A stretch of 64,000 nt of DNA from Clostridium tepidiprofundi DSM 19306 (GTDB taxonomy: Bacteria > Bacillota > Clostridia > Clostridiales > Clostridiaceae), in NCBI RefSeq assembly GCF_001594005.1, contig NZ_LTBA01000001.1:62001-126000 (forward strand), written 5' to 3'. A program made the translations under genes and the position numbers. Within the stretch, counting starts at the first letter, position 1, and every line of letters begins with the position of its first letter. Below the pieces are notes generated by a model. That model was not told the DNA's origin and ran no database searches. It saw nothing but the letters and a program-made list of their open reading frames with translations. Below, piece by piece: positions 28,176 through 35,620 of the stretch.

Positions 28176-28185
28176 TTTTGTATTT

Positions 28186-28218
28186 TGTCTGGCGTTTGTT
28201 ATCGCCAGACATTCTATT
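28186..28218 (+). terminator. Terminator of the nucleoside-salvage operon
   Basis: TGTCTGGCG and CGCCAGACA form a 9-bp stem followed by TTCTATTTTTTT, 10 bases after the pdp stop. Confidence 0.88.
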
Positions 28219-28312
28219 TTTTTGATAATTACTATATAAAAAGATTTGTGATAATAAAACGTGAATTTGGTAAAAATAATTATGAAAAATACTTAAGAGG
28301 AGGCTGTATGTA

Positions 28313-29491
28313 ATGAAATCAAAATTGAATATTTGGTTATTATTATTAACTTTTTCAGTAAATATTTTTATTGTTCCAATGAAGGTTTATGCTGATGAAA
28401 AAGCTAACAGCGATGGTTCTATAAAAATTGAAGCTAAATCTGCTTTGTTAATGGAACCAAATAGCGGTAAAATAATTTATGAATACAATTCTCATAAAAA
28501 ATTTGCACCTGCATCTGTGACTAAAATAATGGTTATGCTTTTAACTATGGAGTCAATTGATAGTGGTAATATAAAAATGAGTGATAAAGTAACTGTAAGT
28601 GAAAATGCTAAGAAAATGGGTGGAAGTTCAATGCTTCTAGATACTGGAGAAATACGAACGGTTGAGGAACTGATAAAGGGTGTAGGTATTGCTTCTGGTA
28701 ATGACGCAGCTGTTGCGATAGCTGAATATATTGCAGGTAGTGAAGAAGCTTTTGTAGATATGATGAATAAAAGAGCAACTGAATTAGGAATGAAAGATAC
28801 AACATTTAAAAATTGTACCGGCCTATCTGCAGAGGGACACTTGACTACTGCTTATGATATATCTATAATGTCTAGGGAGTTATTAAAACATCCTGCTATT
28901 TTGAAATATACGGGTACTTATATGGAAACTATTTCTGAAGGGAGAAAAACACCAATAGGACTCGTAAACCATAATAAATTAGTTAGGTTTTTTAAAGGAT
29001 GTGATGGTTTAAAAACTGGTTTCACCAGTGAGGCTAAATATTGCATATCTGCAACCGCTAAAAGAAATAATGTTAGAATGTTGGCTGTTATTATGGGTGC
29101 ACCAACATATAAAATTAGAAATAAAGAAGCATCTATGCTAATGAATTATGGTTTTTCAAAATTTGAATACAAAAAATTAGTTGAGAAGGATAATGATATA
29201 GAAAAAGTGATTTTTAACAAAAAAGGAGATAAATTTTTTATAGCTAAAGCAAGTAGCGATTTGGCAATTGCCGTTGAAAGAGGAAAAGATAATAAAGTTA
29301 CGTATAAATGTCATATTGATAAGGATAAAAAATTCTACAAGAAAGGTGAAATGGTAGGATATTGTGAAGTATATTTAAATGGAACGCATATAGGAAATAT
29401 AGATTTATATTCTGATAGGGATTTGAAAATTGGAGGTTTTATACAAAATATATTAATAAATTTGAATAGTTTATTTGACTTTTCAATTTAG
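28313..29491 (+). CDS. dacF: D-alanyl-D-alanine carboxypeptidase (DacF type)
   Basis: A low-molecular-weight penicillin-binding protein trimming the terminal D-Ala of peptidoglycan stem peptides. The 392-residue protein has a signal peptide (about 1-28, ending VYADE), the nucleophile motif SVTK in APASVTKIMV, SGN in ASGNDAAVAI and KTG in GLKTGFTSEA, then the C-terminal beta domain and a short amphipathic tail. DacF orthologs are often forespore-expressed and modulate cortex cross-linking. AGGAGG lies 10 bases before the ATG. A second paralog is at 32016. Confidence 0.92.
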   Translation: MKSKLNIWLLLLTFSVNIFIVPMKVYADEKANSDGSIKIEAKSALLMEPNSGKIIYEYNSHKKFAPASVTKIMVMLLTMESIDSGNIKMSDKVTVSENAKKMGGSSMLLDTGEIRTVEELIKGVGIASGNDAAVAIAEYIAGSEEAFVDMMNKRATELGMKDTTFKNCTGLSAEGHLTTAYDISIMSRELLKHPAILKYTGTYMETISEGRKTPIGLVNHNKLVRFFKGCDGLKTGFTSEAKYCISATAKRNNVRMLAVIMGAPTYKIRNKEASMLMNYGFSKFEYKKLVEKDNDIEKVIFNKKGDKFFIAKASSDLAIAVERGKDNKVTYKCHIDKDKKFYKKGEMVGYCEVYLNGTHIGNIDLYSDRDLKIGGFIQNILINLNSLFDFSI

Positions 29492-29503
29492 TGTATTTTG
29501 ATG

Positions 29504-29510
29504 TTCGACA
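29504..29510 (-). promoter_or_regulatory. Single Spo0A box-like site upstream of scpA
   Basis: TTCGACA reads TGTCGAA on the minus strand, an exact match to the Spo0A box. It lies 13 bases after the dacF stop and 110 bases before scpA. A 7-base match can occur by chance in a 64-kb window. Confidence 0.25.
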
Positions 29511-29552
29511 TGATTAACTGTATATGATAGAATGAATTATAGCTATATCATC

Positions 29553-29593
29553 GGTCACTGGCTGTTTGTTAATGTTTTTGTTTGCCAGTGTCC
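29553..29593 (+). terminator. Hairpin between dacF and scpA
   Basis: GGTCACTGGC and GCCAGTGTCC form a 7-bp core stem with a 21-base loop. There is no T run after it, so it may be a weak terminator or a leader structure for scpA. Confidence 0.4.
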
Positions 29594-29619
29594 TTATAAA
29601 GTATTGAGGAGAGAAGTTT

Positions 29620-30369
29620 ATGGCTTTGAGCGTTAAAACACAAAATTTTGAGGGACCATTTGATTTATTACTTCATTTGATTAAGAAAGATAAAATGAAT
29701 ATATATGATATTAGAATATGTGAAATAACGAATCAGTATTTAGAATTATTAAGGGAAATGAAGGAACTCGATTTGGATATTGCTTCAGAGTTTATTGTTA
29801 TGGCATCAATTCTTTTAGAATTAAAATCTAAAGAATTATTACCTAAAAGTGAAAAAACGAATAAGGATGAAAGCGATGGAGAAGATACTAAACAACGTCT
29901 TATAGAAAAACTTATTGAATATAAAAAGATTAAGAATGCAGCTGAATTTTTAAAAGAAAGATTGGACAAAAAAGGAGTGATGTTTGCAAAAAAACCAGAG
30001 ATTATTGAAGATAAAAACGAAGCTGAGGTGGGTGAAATATTAAAAAATGTAACTCTCATTCAGCTATATAATTTATATAATGATATAATATTTTTATTTC
30101 ACAGTAAGATTAATGTTGAAAATAATATACAAAAAGAAATTCCTTTAGACTTATATAAAATAGATGATAAAATTAATGAATTAACTGATTATATCAATAA
30201 AAATAAAAGGGGTGAATTTTCATCTATAGTAAGAAAATGCTCATGTAAAATAGAAATAATTGTTACTTTTTTAGCATTACTTGAGATGATTAAGTTAAGA
30301 ACTATAAGCATTGTTCAGGAGAATAACTTCAAAGAAATATATTTTGAAAGGACACAAGAAAATGAGTGA
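29620..30369 (+). CDS. scpA: Segregation and condensation protein A
   Basis: The kleisin subunit of the SMC-ScpAB condensin. The 249-residue protein has the N-terminal SMC-binding helix motif FEGPFDLLLHLIKKDKMN followed by DIASEFIVMASILLELKSKELLP, an acidic variable centre (about 87-95), and a C-terminal winged helix (KIEIIVTFLALLEMIKLR) that binds the SMC head. GAGGAGAG lies 9 bases before the ATG. It overlaps scpB by 8 bases. Confidence 0.95.
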   Translation: MALSVKTQNFEGPFDLLLHLIKKDKMNIYDIRICEITNQYLELLREMKELDLDIASEFIVMASILLELKSKELLPKSEKTNKDESDGEDTKQRLIEKLIEYKKIKNAAEFLKERLDKKGVMFAKKPEIIEDKNEAEVGEILKNVTLIQLYNLYNDIIFLFHSKINVENNIQKEIPLDLYKIDDKINELTDYINKNKRGEFSSIVRKCSCKIEIIVTFLALLEMIKLRTISIVQENNFKEIYFERTQENE

Positions 30370-30985
30370 TGAATATTTTAGTCAAATAGAGATTGAGGGA
30401 CTCACAAATAAAACAAAGTATTTTTCAGTTATTGAATCTTTACTGTTTGTTTCAGGAGATTCTCTTAAATTGAAAGATATATCTAAAATAATAGAGTGCA
30501 GTGACAGTTTTACTAAAAAACTTATGGACGAGCTTATACATTTATATGAGGTAGACAATAGTAGAGGTATAAAGATAATAAGGATTAATGATTCATATCA
30601 ATTGGTTACTAAGCCTAATAATAGCACTTTTATTAAAAAACTTCTCAATAAGAATAGCAGACAGTCTCTTTCGCAAGCAGCACTAGAGACACTGGCTATT
30701 ATTGCGTATAAACAGCCTATCACAAAGCTTGAAATTGATGAAATAAGAGGAGTAAAAAGCGATAGAGCTATAACTACATTATTGAATAAAAAATTAATAA
30801 AAGAAAATGGTAAGCTTGATGTACCGGGTAGGCCTCTTCTTTATATAACTAGCGAAGAATTCTTAAAACATTTTCAGTTAGAAAATTTAAATCAGATGCC
30901 AAAATTAGAAAGCTTTGATGTTAAGGAAGATAACATTGGTGAAAACATAGATAAGTATATCGAAAAAACACTCCATCATAAGTAG
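30362..30985 (+). CDS. scpB: Segregation and condensation protein B
   Basis: The winged-helix partner of ScpA in condensin. The 207-residue protein has two winged-helix domains; the second carries the hallmark QAALETLAIIAYKQPITKLEIDEIRGVKSD (here across residues 118-147) and the GRPLLYITSEEFL ending. The start at 30362 has AAAGGA 13 bases upstream and lies inside the end of scpA. The terminator at its 3' end includes the stop codon. Confidence 0.95.
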   Translation: MSDEYFSQIEIEGLTNKTKYFSVIESLLFVSGDSLKLKDISKIIECSDSFTKKLMDELIHLYEVDNSRGIKIIRINDSYQLVTKPNNSTFIKKLLNKNSRQSLSQAALETLAIIAYKQPITKLEIDEIRGVKSDRAITTLLNKKLIKENGKLDVPGRPLLYITSEEFLKHFQLENLNQMPKLESFDVKEDNIGENIDKYIEKTLHHK

Positions 30986-30998
30986 ATGGAGTGTTTTT
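30964..30998. terminator. Bidirectional terminator between scpB and ytfJ
   Basis: AAAACACTCCATC and GATGGAGTGTTTT form an 11- to 13-bp stem with A and T tracts on the two sides, between convergent genes. It overlaps the scpB stop codon and ends at the ytfJ stop. Confidence 0.88.
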
Positions 30999-31390
30999 TA
31001 TGAATTACTTGATTTTTTCTTAGAAAAATCTTTTAGTATATCTAATATTTGAGGAATGCTATCAACTAATCTATCGTAAGTATTGGTTTGATCGACTGGT
31101 AATAATCTAACGGAATCTTTTTTGACTACTAAAAATGCGACTGGTTTAACTGTTACACCTGCTCCTGAACCTCCGCCAAATGGATATTTTTCATCTACTT
31201 TTTCTTTGTTATCTTTTGAAAATTCTGATCCACCAGAAGCGAAACCAACGGAAACTTTTGAAACTGGTAGAATAGTAGTATTATCATTTGCTACAACAGG
31301 GTTTCCTATAATAGTATCTACATCGATCATATTTTTGATATTTTCCATAGTGCTTTTCATTAAGTTTTCAATAGGGTGATTTTCCATCAT
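30998..31390 (-). CDS. ytfJ: Sporulation protein YtfJ/GerW
   Basis: A 130-residue protein of the GerW/YtfJ family, forespore-expressed in B. subtilis, where it is needed for the spore to respond to L-alanine during germination. Visible hallmarks are the N-terminal HPIENLMKSTMENIKNMID, then DNTTILPVSKVSVGFASGGSEF and the glycine-rich GGGSGAGVTVKPVAFLVV. It lies on the strand opposite to scpB and the downstream carboxypeptidase, and shares an operon with the DUF2953 gene before it. Confidence 0.92.
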   Translation of the reverse strand: MMENHPIENLMKSTMENIKNMIDVDTIIGNPVVANDNTTILPVSKVSVGFASGGSEFSKDNKEKVDEKYPFGGGSGAGVTVKPVAFLVVKKDSVRLLPVDQTNTYDRLVDSIPQILDILKDFSKKKSSNS

Positions 31391-31400
31391 TAACTCCTCC

Positions 31401-31934
31401 TTAATCGTAATTAATACTTTTATGATTCTTTTTAATATGCAAGTATGTTCTTAGCAATAATAACGTTACATAGATAATATTGGCTAAATTTATAATAATT
31501 ATGCATTTAATTGTAACATTAAAAATTCTTTCACTGAATTTAGGTTTGAGTTTTATTTCAATACTTTTTACATTTAATATGTAATTTAATAAATTATATA
31601 AAATTGGATTAAGACAACCTAAGTATCCATAAGTTAATGCTGTAAGTGCAGCGTCATTAAGACCGAAATCTCCATATATTTTTAAAATTAATTTTGGTTT
31701 AAATTTATTATTCTGTAGTCTATTTAAAATAAAAAAATAGTCATTTAGTGAAAATTTTTTTATTTGTCTTTTTTTAGCCTTTTTTTTAGTGAGTTTTTCA
31801 ATACTTATTTCTTTGGAGTTAAAATAAATTTTAAGTTTATTGTTAATATATTTCAGAGATAATTTAATCTTAATAGGGAATAATAAAACGGTAAAGATTA
31901 TAATAAAAATTAATATTGTTTTAAGCATTAACAA
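31401..31934 (-). CDS. DUF2953 domain membrane protein
   Basis: A 177-residue protein with an N-terminal hydrophobic helix (residues 3-20), a basic middle section (about 48-60) and a second hydrophobic stretch near the C-terminus (about 140-160). The GDFGLNDAALTALTYGYLGCL segment fits the DUF2953 family, which is regularly found directly upstream of ytfJ in spore formers. GGAGGG precedes the start. Its function is unknown; co-transcription with ytfJ suggests a sporulation role. Confidence 0.8.
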   Translation of the reverse strand: MLMLKTILIFIIIFTVLLFPIKIKLSLKYINNKLKIYFNSKEISIEKLTKKKAKKRQIKKFSLNDYFFILNRLQNNKFKPKLILKIYGDFGLNDAALTALTYGYLGCLNPILYNLLNYILNVKSIEIKLKPKFSERIFNVTIKCIIIINLANIIYVTLLLLRTYLHIKKNHKSINYD

Positions 31935-32015
31935 CCCTCCCTATATTTCACATATTGTATAGTTTAACCAATATTGAGTAAATATATATCAATTTTAAAG
32001 TTTGAGGTGCTAAAA

Positions 32016-33158
32016 ATGAGTGCTAATATCAAAAAAATAATTGTAACTATTATGTTAATAGCTATTCAAATAATTGCTTTATGTAATAATGTTTATTCGT
32101 ATACAAATGATTTATATATTAATGCTAGAAGTGCAATTGCCATGGACAGTAAAAGTAAAATAGTTTTGTATGAAAAAAATTCTAGAGAATTAATTCCAAT
32201 GGCAAGTACTACAAAAATAATGACTGTTCTTATAGCTATTAATTATGGTAATCTGAATGAAAAGATTGAAATTTCTAGTAATGCAGCTAATATACATGGT
32301 TCACAGGTTGGATACAAAAAAGGTGAAAAAATAACTTTAAGGGAGCTTTTATATGGGCTTATGCTGAGGTCAGGTAATGATGCTGCAATTGCTATAGCTG
32401 AAGGTATTTCAGGTTCTGTTGAAAAATTTGTTGATTTAATGAATGAATATGCTGTTGAAATAGGATTAAGAGATACTCATTTTGAATCACCACATGGATT
32501 GGATAGCAATTACCATTATACAACAGCATATGATTTAGCATTATTAACTTCAATTGCTAAAGAAAATGATGTTTTTAATAAAATAGTTAGTACAAAAGAC
32601 ATAAGTGCTGAACAATATGGATTTACGAGAAGCTATCATAATATAAACAAAATATTATATTTAATTCCAAAAGCTAATGGAGTAAAAACAGGTTATACTG
32701 GAAATGCAGGAAAATGTTTAGTTTCTTCTATTGATTATAACAACAATGATATTGTTATTGTTGTATTAAATTGCCATCAAAGATGGAATGAAACTAAAAA
32801 GATTTATAATTATGTAAATCAAAATTATTCTTATAAATGTTTGATAAATAGCAATAAAATTTTAGGTGAAATAAGTTCGAAAAGATTAAATAAAAGTATA
32901 AAATTAGTTAGTCCTGTGGACGTAAATATTCCAATTAAGAAAGGGGCAAATTATTTATATAGAGTAGTTAAACCTAATTTTGAAATGGATGTACCTATAT
33001 ACAAAGGAATGCAAATTGGTCATATTGATATAGTTAAAGTTGAAAAAGGTGAAGAAGTTATTATGAGGATAAACACAGTATCAAATGATGATATAGATGT
33101 TAAGAATGGATTGTTACATTATTTTGATTATATAATAGAAAAGATATCATCAAAATAA
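32016..33158 (+). CDS. D-alanyl-D-alanine carboxypeptidase (second paralog, DacB-like)
   Basis: A 380-residue S11-family carboxypeptidase with a signal peptide (about 1-28), SxxK in MASTTKIMTVL, SGN in LRSGNDAAIAI and KTG in GVKTGYTGNA, followed by a C-terminal beta domain. The start at 32016 follows GAGGTG; an upstream in-frame start at 31974 lacks one. It is next to ytfJ, so a spore-cortex role like DacB is plausible. It ends 60 bases before the split oxidoreductase gene and was probably in one operon with it. Confidence 0.9.
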   Translation: MSANIKKIIVTIMLIAIQIIALCNNVYSYTNDLYINARSAIAMDSKSKIVLYEKNSRELIPMASTTKIMTVLIAINYGNLNEKIEISSNAANIHGSQVGYKKGEKITLRELLYGLMLRSGNDAAIAIAEGISGSVEKFVDLMNEYAVEIGLRDTHFESPHGLDSNYHYTTAYDLALLTSIAKENDVFNKIVSTKDISAEQYGFTRSYHNINKILYLIPKANGVKTGYTGNAGKCLVSSIDYNNNDIVIVVLNCHQRWNETKKIYNYVNQNYSYKCLINSNKILGEISSKRLNKSIKLVSPVDVNIPIKKGANYLYRVVKPNFEMDVPIYKGMQIGHIDIVKVEKGEEVIMRINTVSNDDIDVKNGLLHYFDYIIEKISSK

Positions 33159-33218
33159 TGTAACAAAAGTAGTAGTGGAAAAATATTTTAATAGTATAGT
33201 ACTTTAGGAGGTATTTAC

Positions 33219-33272
33219 ATGAGCTATGAACCTTTTGAATGTATTGATGCAGGAACGGAATATTGTGCTTGA
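33219..33272 (+). pseudogene. 5' fragment of a split flavin/Fe-S oxidoreductase gene
   Basis: A 17-codon ORF with an ideal ribosome site (AGGAGG, 6 bases before the ATG). Codons 1-16 read MSYEPFECIDAGTEYC, then one foreign codon and a stop. I recognise ECIDAGTEYC as the usual N-terminus of the clostridial PyrK/FNR-like protein whose remainder, beginning PCHLAETGDC, is at 54127. Joining base 33266 to 54127 restores the frame and gives an intact protein of about 349 residues. It sits where the gene belongs, after the carboxypeptidase. The interruption is by the serine-recombinase element. Confidence 0.85.
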
Positions 33273-33280
33273 TACACTAT
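33253..33280 (+). other. attL junction of the 20.9-kb element
   Basis: Host sequence GGAACGGAATA is followed by the shared core TTGT (33263-33266) and then element sequence GCTTGATACACT. The right junction has the same TTGT at 54123-54126. The two junctions also share TTGTSCTTG around the core. The exact crossover within TTGT cannot be placed by eye. Confidence 0.75.
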
Positions 33281-33288
33281 AATGCGAT

Positions 33289-33338
33289 TAAAGGAAGATA
33301 AAAGTTGCTTTAAAATGTTATCTTCATATCTTCCTTTA
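33289..33338 (-). terminator. Hairpin at the 3' end of the recombinase gene
   Basis: TAAAGGAAGATA (33289-33300) and TATCTTCCTTTA (33327-33338) are a perfect 12-bp inverted repeat spanning the recombinase stop codon. There is no long T run, so termination efficiency is uncertain. It could also be part of the recombinase-binding region beside attL. Confidence 0.45.
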
Positions 33339-34914
33339 GTTTTATCTTTACAGTGCCACTATTTCCATCCCAAGTAATTTCTTTAACTAGGCTTTTAAAT
33401 AATTTTTTTTTATCATTTATGTCACAAATATCAAATATATATTTTAAGCTACAAATTTTATTGAATAAAACATTTTCATTAGTATTTGAAATAGTTTGTT
33501 TAAATTTGTTTTGGGAAACATTATTGTTTTCATTGTTTAGATAGTCTATTTCAGATTTTATATGGTATATTTTGGGGATAATATATTCTGATAATGATGG
33601 TTCTTTTGATAACTGTGTAATTAGGTTGTCGATTTGTTTTTGTTTTTCTTTTATATATTTTAGATTATTTAAATTTTCATCATCATAATTACATTTTTGG
33701 TGCGAAATATATTTTTCTAGTAAAGAAATTAACATATTTCTATTAATTTTGATATCATCTAATTTTTTTATAACTTCATATTCCAATTCATCTACTCTAA
33801 CATTTTTATTTGAACATTTTTTACCATTAGAAATATCTTTGCAACTACAAACATAATATAGTAATTTTTTACCGGTTTTTTTGCTAATATGACCATGTTT
33901 TACAATCATATTAGCACCACAATAATGACATTTTAAAATTCCTGTTAGAGAAGCAGTATGTGAAGTTCCTATTCTTGGGGCTCTACTTTTGTTTATATTC
34001 AATATTGTTTGTACTTTTAGCCAATCATTAGCATTAATAATTCCTTTATGCATTGAAATGGCAGCTATCCACTCACTCATATTTCTATAAATTTTATTAC
34101 CTCTGCTTTTATTGTAAGTTAAGATTCCATGTATTCCATCAGGTTGTCCGCATGTTATCATGCCCTGATTACTTAAATACTGCATAACACTATCATCTGC
34201 TTTAACATAAAGAGGATTTTTTAAAATAAGTTGAATTTTTTTCTTAGTCCAGTTATAACCATTTTTGGTTCTTATATTTCGTATATAAAGATATTTATAT
34301 ACTTTAGACAAAGATTTAAATTCAATATATTTTGAATATATTAATTTAACAGTTGTAAGTTCAGATTCTATTGGAGTAAGAAAATAGATTTTTTTCTTTC
34401 TTCCAAATTCATCTGTAATTGTTGTAGATGTACTCTCAAAGCCTAGGGGGGTTTGACCTCCTAGCCATCTGCCAGATTTTGATAATTCAAGCATATTGTC
34501 TTTTATTCTTTCTCCAATAGTTTCTCTTTCGAGTTGAGCAAATACTGATGCAATATACATCATAGCTCTTCCTATGGGAGTTGAAGTATCAAATTGTTCG
34601 TTTATGCTTATAAAATTAATTTCTAATCTATCTAATTCGTTTATTAGCGTGGAAAAATCTGCAATATTTCTACTTATTCTATCTAATCTGTAACATATTA
34701 ATGTATCAAATTTTTTTTCATGAGCATCTTTTATCATTTTTTTAAATTGAGGTCTGTCGATATTTTTGCCAGAAAACCCCTCATCTTCATAAATCAAAAA
34801 TTGAGTTATGCCGATATTATAAGCGTATTTTTTGCAAAGTTCAATTTGTGTTTCTATAGATTCACCTTTACCGGTAAATTTTGATTTTCTAGAATAAATG
34901 GCTGCTTTCTTCAT
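33310..34914 (-). CDS. Large serine recombinase (SpoIVCA-like integrase/excisase)
   Basis: A 534-residue site-specific recombinase. Residues 1-150 are the resolvase catalytic domain, with nucleophile Ser8 in AIYSRKSK, the DEGFSGK motif, YRLDRISRN and the ERETIGERIKDNM helix. The recombinase domain follows (about 155-320), then a zinc ribbon with four Cys (CHYCG ... CSC ... C, about 329-367) and a coiled coil (about 405-470). This is the architecture of phage integrases and of the recombinases that excise skin elements from sigK. The gene is complete, reads toward attL as is typical, and has AAGGTGAG before its start. It probably carried out the insertion into the oxidoreductase gene. Confidence 0.94.
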   Translation of the reverse strand: MKKAAIYSRKSKFTGKGESIETQIELCKKYAYNIGITQFLIYEDEGFSGKNIDRPQFKKMIKDAHEKKFDTLICYRLDRISRNIADFSTLINELDRLEINFISINEQFDTSTPIGRAMMYIASVFAQLERETIGERIKDNMLELSKSGRWLGGQTPLGFESTSTTITDEFGRKKKIYFLTPIESELTTVKLIYSKYIEFKSLSKVYKYLYIRNIRTKNGYNWTKKKIQLILKNPLYVKADDSVMQYLSNQGMITCGQPDGIHGILTYNKSRGNKIYRNMSEWIAAISMHKGIINANDWLKVQTILNINKSRAPRIGTSHTASLTGILKCHYCGANMIVKHGHISKKTGKKLLYYVCSCKDISNGKKCSNKNVRVDELEYEVIKKLDDIKINRNMLISLLEKYISHQKCNYDDENLNNLKYIKEKQKQIDNLITQLSKEPSLSEYIIPKIYHIKSEIDYLNNENNNVSQNKFKQTISNTNENVLFNKICSLKYIFDICDINDKKKLFKSLVKEITWDGNSGTVKIKLKEDMKITF

Positions 34915-34954
34915 ACACTCACCTTAAATTTGATATATATTAAATTATATTTGC

Positions 34955-34995
34955 ATTATCTATTAAATTTAACCTTATTTACAAAATATTTGTAA
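34955..34995 (-). promoter_or_regulatory. Recombinase promoter with overlapping palindrome
   Basis: On the minus strand TTGTAA (34984-34979), an 18-base spacer and GATAAT (34960-34955) form a plausible promoter about 40 bases upstream of the recombinase start. A perfect 7-bp inverted repeat, TTACAAA-ATA-TTTGTAA (34979-34995), covers the -35 box, a typical place for a repressor. The site sits between the recombinase and the divergent small ORF. Confidence 0.4.
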
Positions 34996-35054
34996 CAAAA
35001 TATTAAAACTTTCATAGTATAAAGTATGAGTAAAATCAGGTATAGTAGGTGTTT

Positions 35055-35216
35055 ATGATTAAAAAAGTTTATAAAGTTGAAATGATTTTACCTTTTAGTT
35101 CAATATATATTGAGAAAACAGTTACAGAAATTGTTTCTAATATATTAATTAATAAATTAGAAACAGAATATTTAATAGAGTTACTTACCAAAATTAAAAA
35201 TGGTGATATTAATTAG
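35055..35216 (+). CDS. Small protein divergent from the recombinase (candidate directionality factor)
   Basis: A 53-codon ORF starting ATG at 35055 with AGGTG 4 bases upstream. The predicted protein (MIKKVYKVEMILPFSSIYIE..., ending KIKNGDIN) is mostly helical and beta-patterned, with no Cys. It is transcribed away from the recombinase across a 140-base divergent region and has its own terminator at 35241. Recombination directionality factors for serine integrases are small, unrelated in sequence and often encoded beside the recombinase, so this is a candidate by position only. Confidence 0.5.
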   Translation: MIKKVYKVEMILPFSSIYIEKTVTEIVSNILINKLETEYLIELLTKIKNGDIN

Positions 35217-35240
35217 ATACCTGTTTGTTGCTTTTAAATA

Positions 35241-35282
35241 TTTAAGACATGAAGTATAAACCAAAAGCTTCATGTCTTAAAA
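35241..35282 (+). terminator. Terminator after the small ORF
   Basis: TTTAAGACATGAAG and CTTCATGTCTTAAA form a perfect 14-bp stem 24 bases after the small ORF stop codon. It marks the ORF as an independent transcription unit and isolates it from adhE. Confidence 0.7.
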
Positions 35283-35431
35283 AATACAGTAAATTGTTAA
35301 AATATAATCAATTCGATTCTGAATGAATATATCATAAATCTTAAAATATAGTTGTTATAAAGTAATTAGTGCATAAAATATTGCATAAAATGTTGTGTAA
35401 AATAATAAATCAAAAAAAAATAAAATTTCTC

Positions 35432-35459
35432 TTGCAATTACAAGACATTGTGATATAAT
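35432..35459 (+). promoter_or_regulatory. SigA-type promoter of adhE
   Basis: TTGCAA (35432-35437), a 16-base spacer and TATAAT (35454-35459) would start an mRNA near 35466, with an untranslated leader of about 155 bases. The rest of the 338-base gap from 35283 to adhE is very A/T-rich and holds no gene. Confidence 0.6.
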
Positions 35460-35523
35460 TAACGTGTAACAAGGAATAAAAAGATAGTAACTGTGTTAGA
35501 GTATTATATTTTTTTAGGGTTAT

Positions 35524-35541
35524 TAGTTAAAATATTAACAA
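35524..35541 (+). promoter_or_regulatory. Rex operator upstream of adhE
   Basis: TAGTTAA-AATA-TTAACAA differs at one base from the Rex consensus TTGTTAA-N4-TTAACAA. It lies about 60 bases downstream of the predicted transcription start and 80 bases before adhE. Rex is the NADH/NAD sensor that represses adhE in clostridia, so the element's adhE is probably wired to the host's redox regulator. Confidence 0.7.
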
Positions 35542-35620
35542 ACTGTTGCGACTATTTTAGCTGATAGAGTAAATACTACCATATTAGAAAATAATATTAA
35601 ATTTTAGTGAGGTGTATTGT

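Noticed and set aside
33219-33272. A genuine 17-residue peptide gene
   Set aside because: The residues match the N-terminus of the oxidoreductase continued at 54127, and the last codon and stop come from the element. A split gene explains it better.
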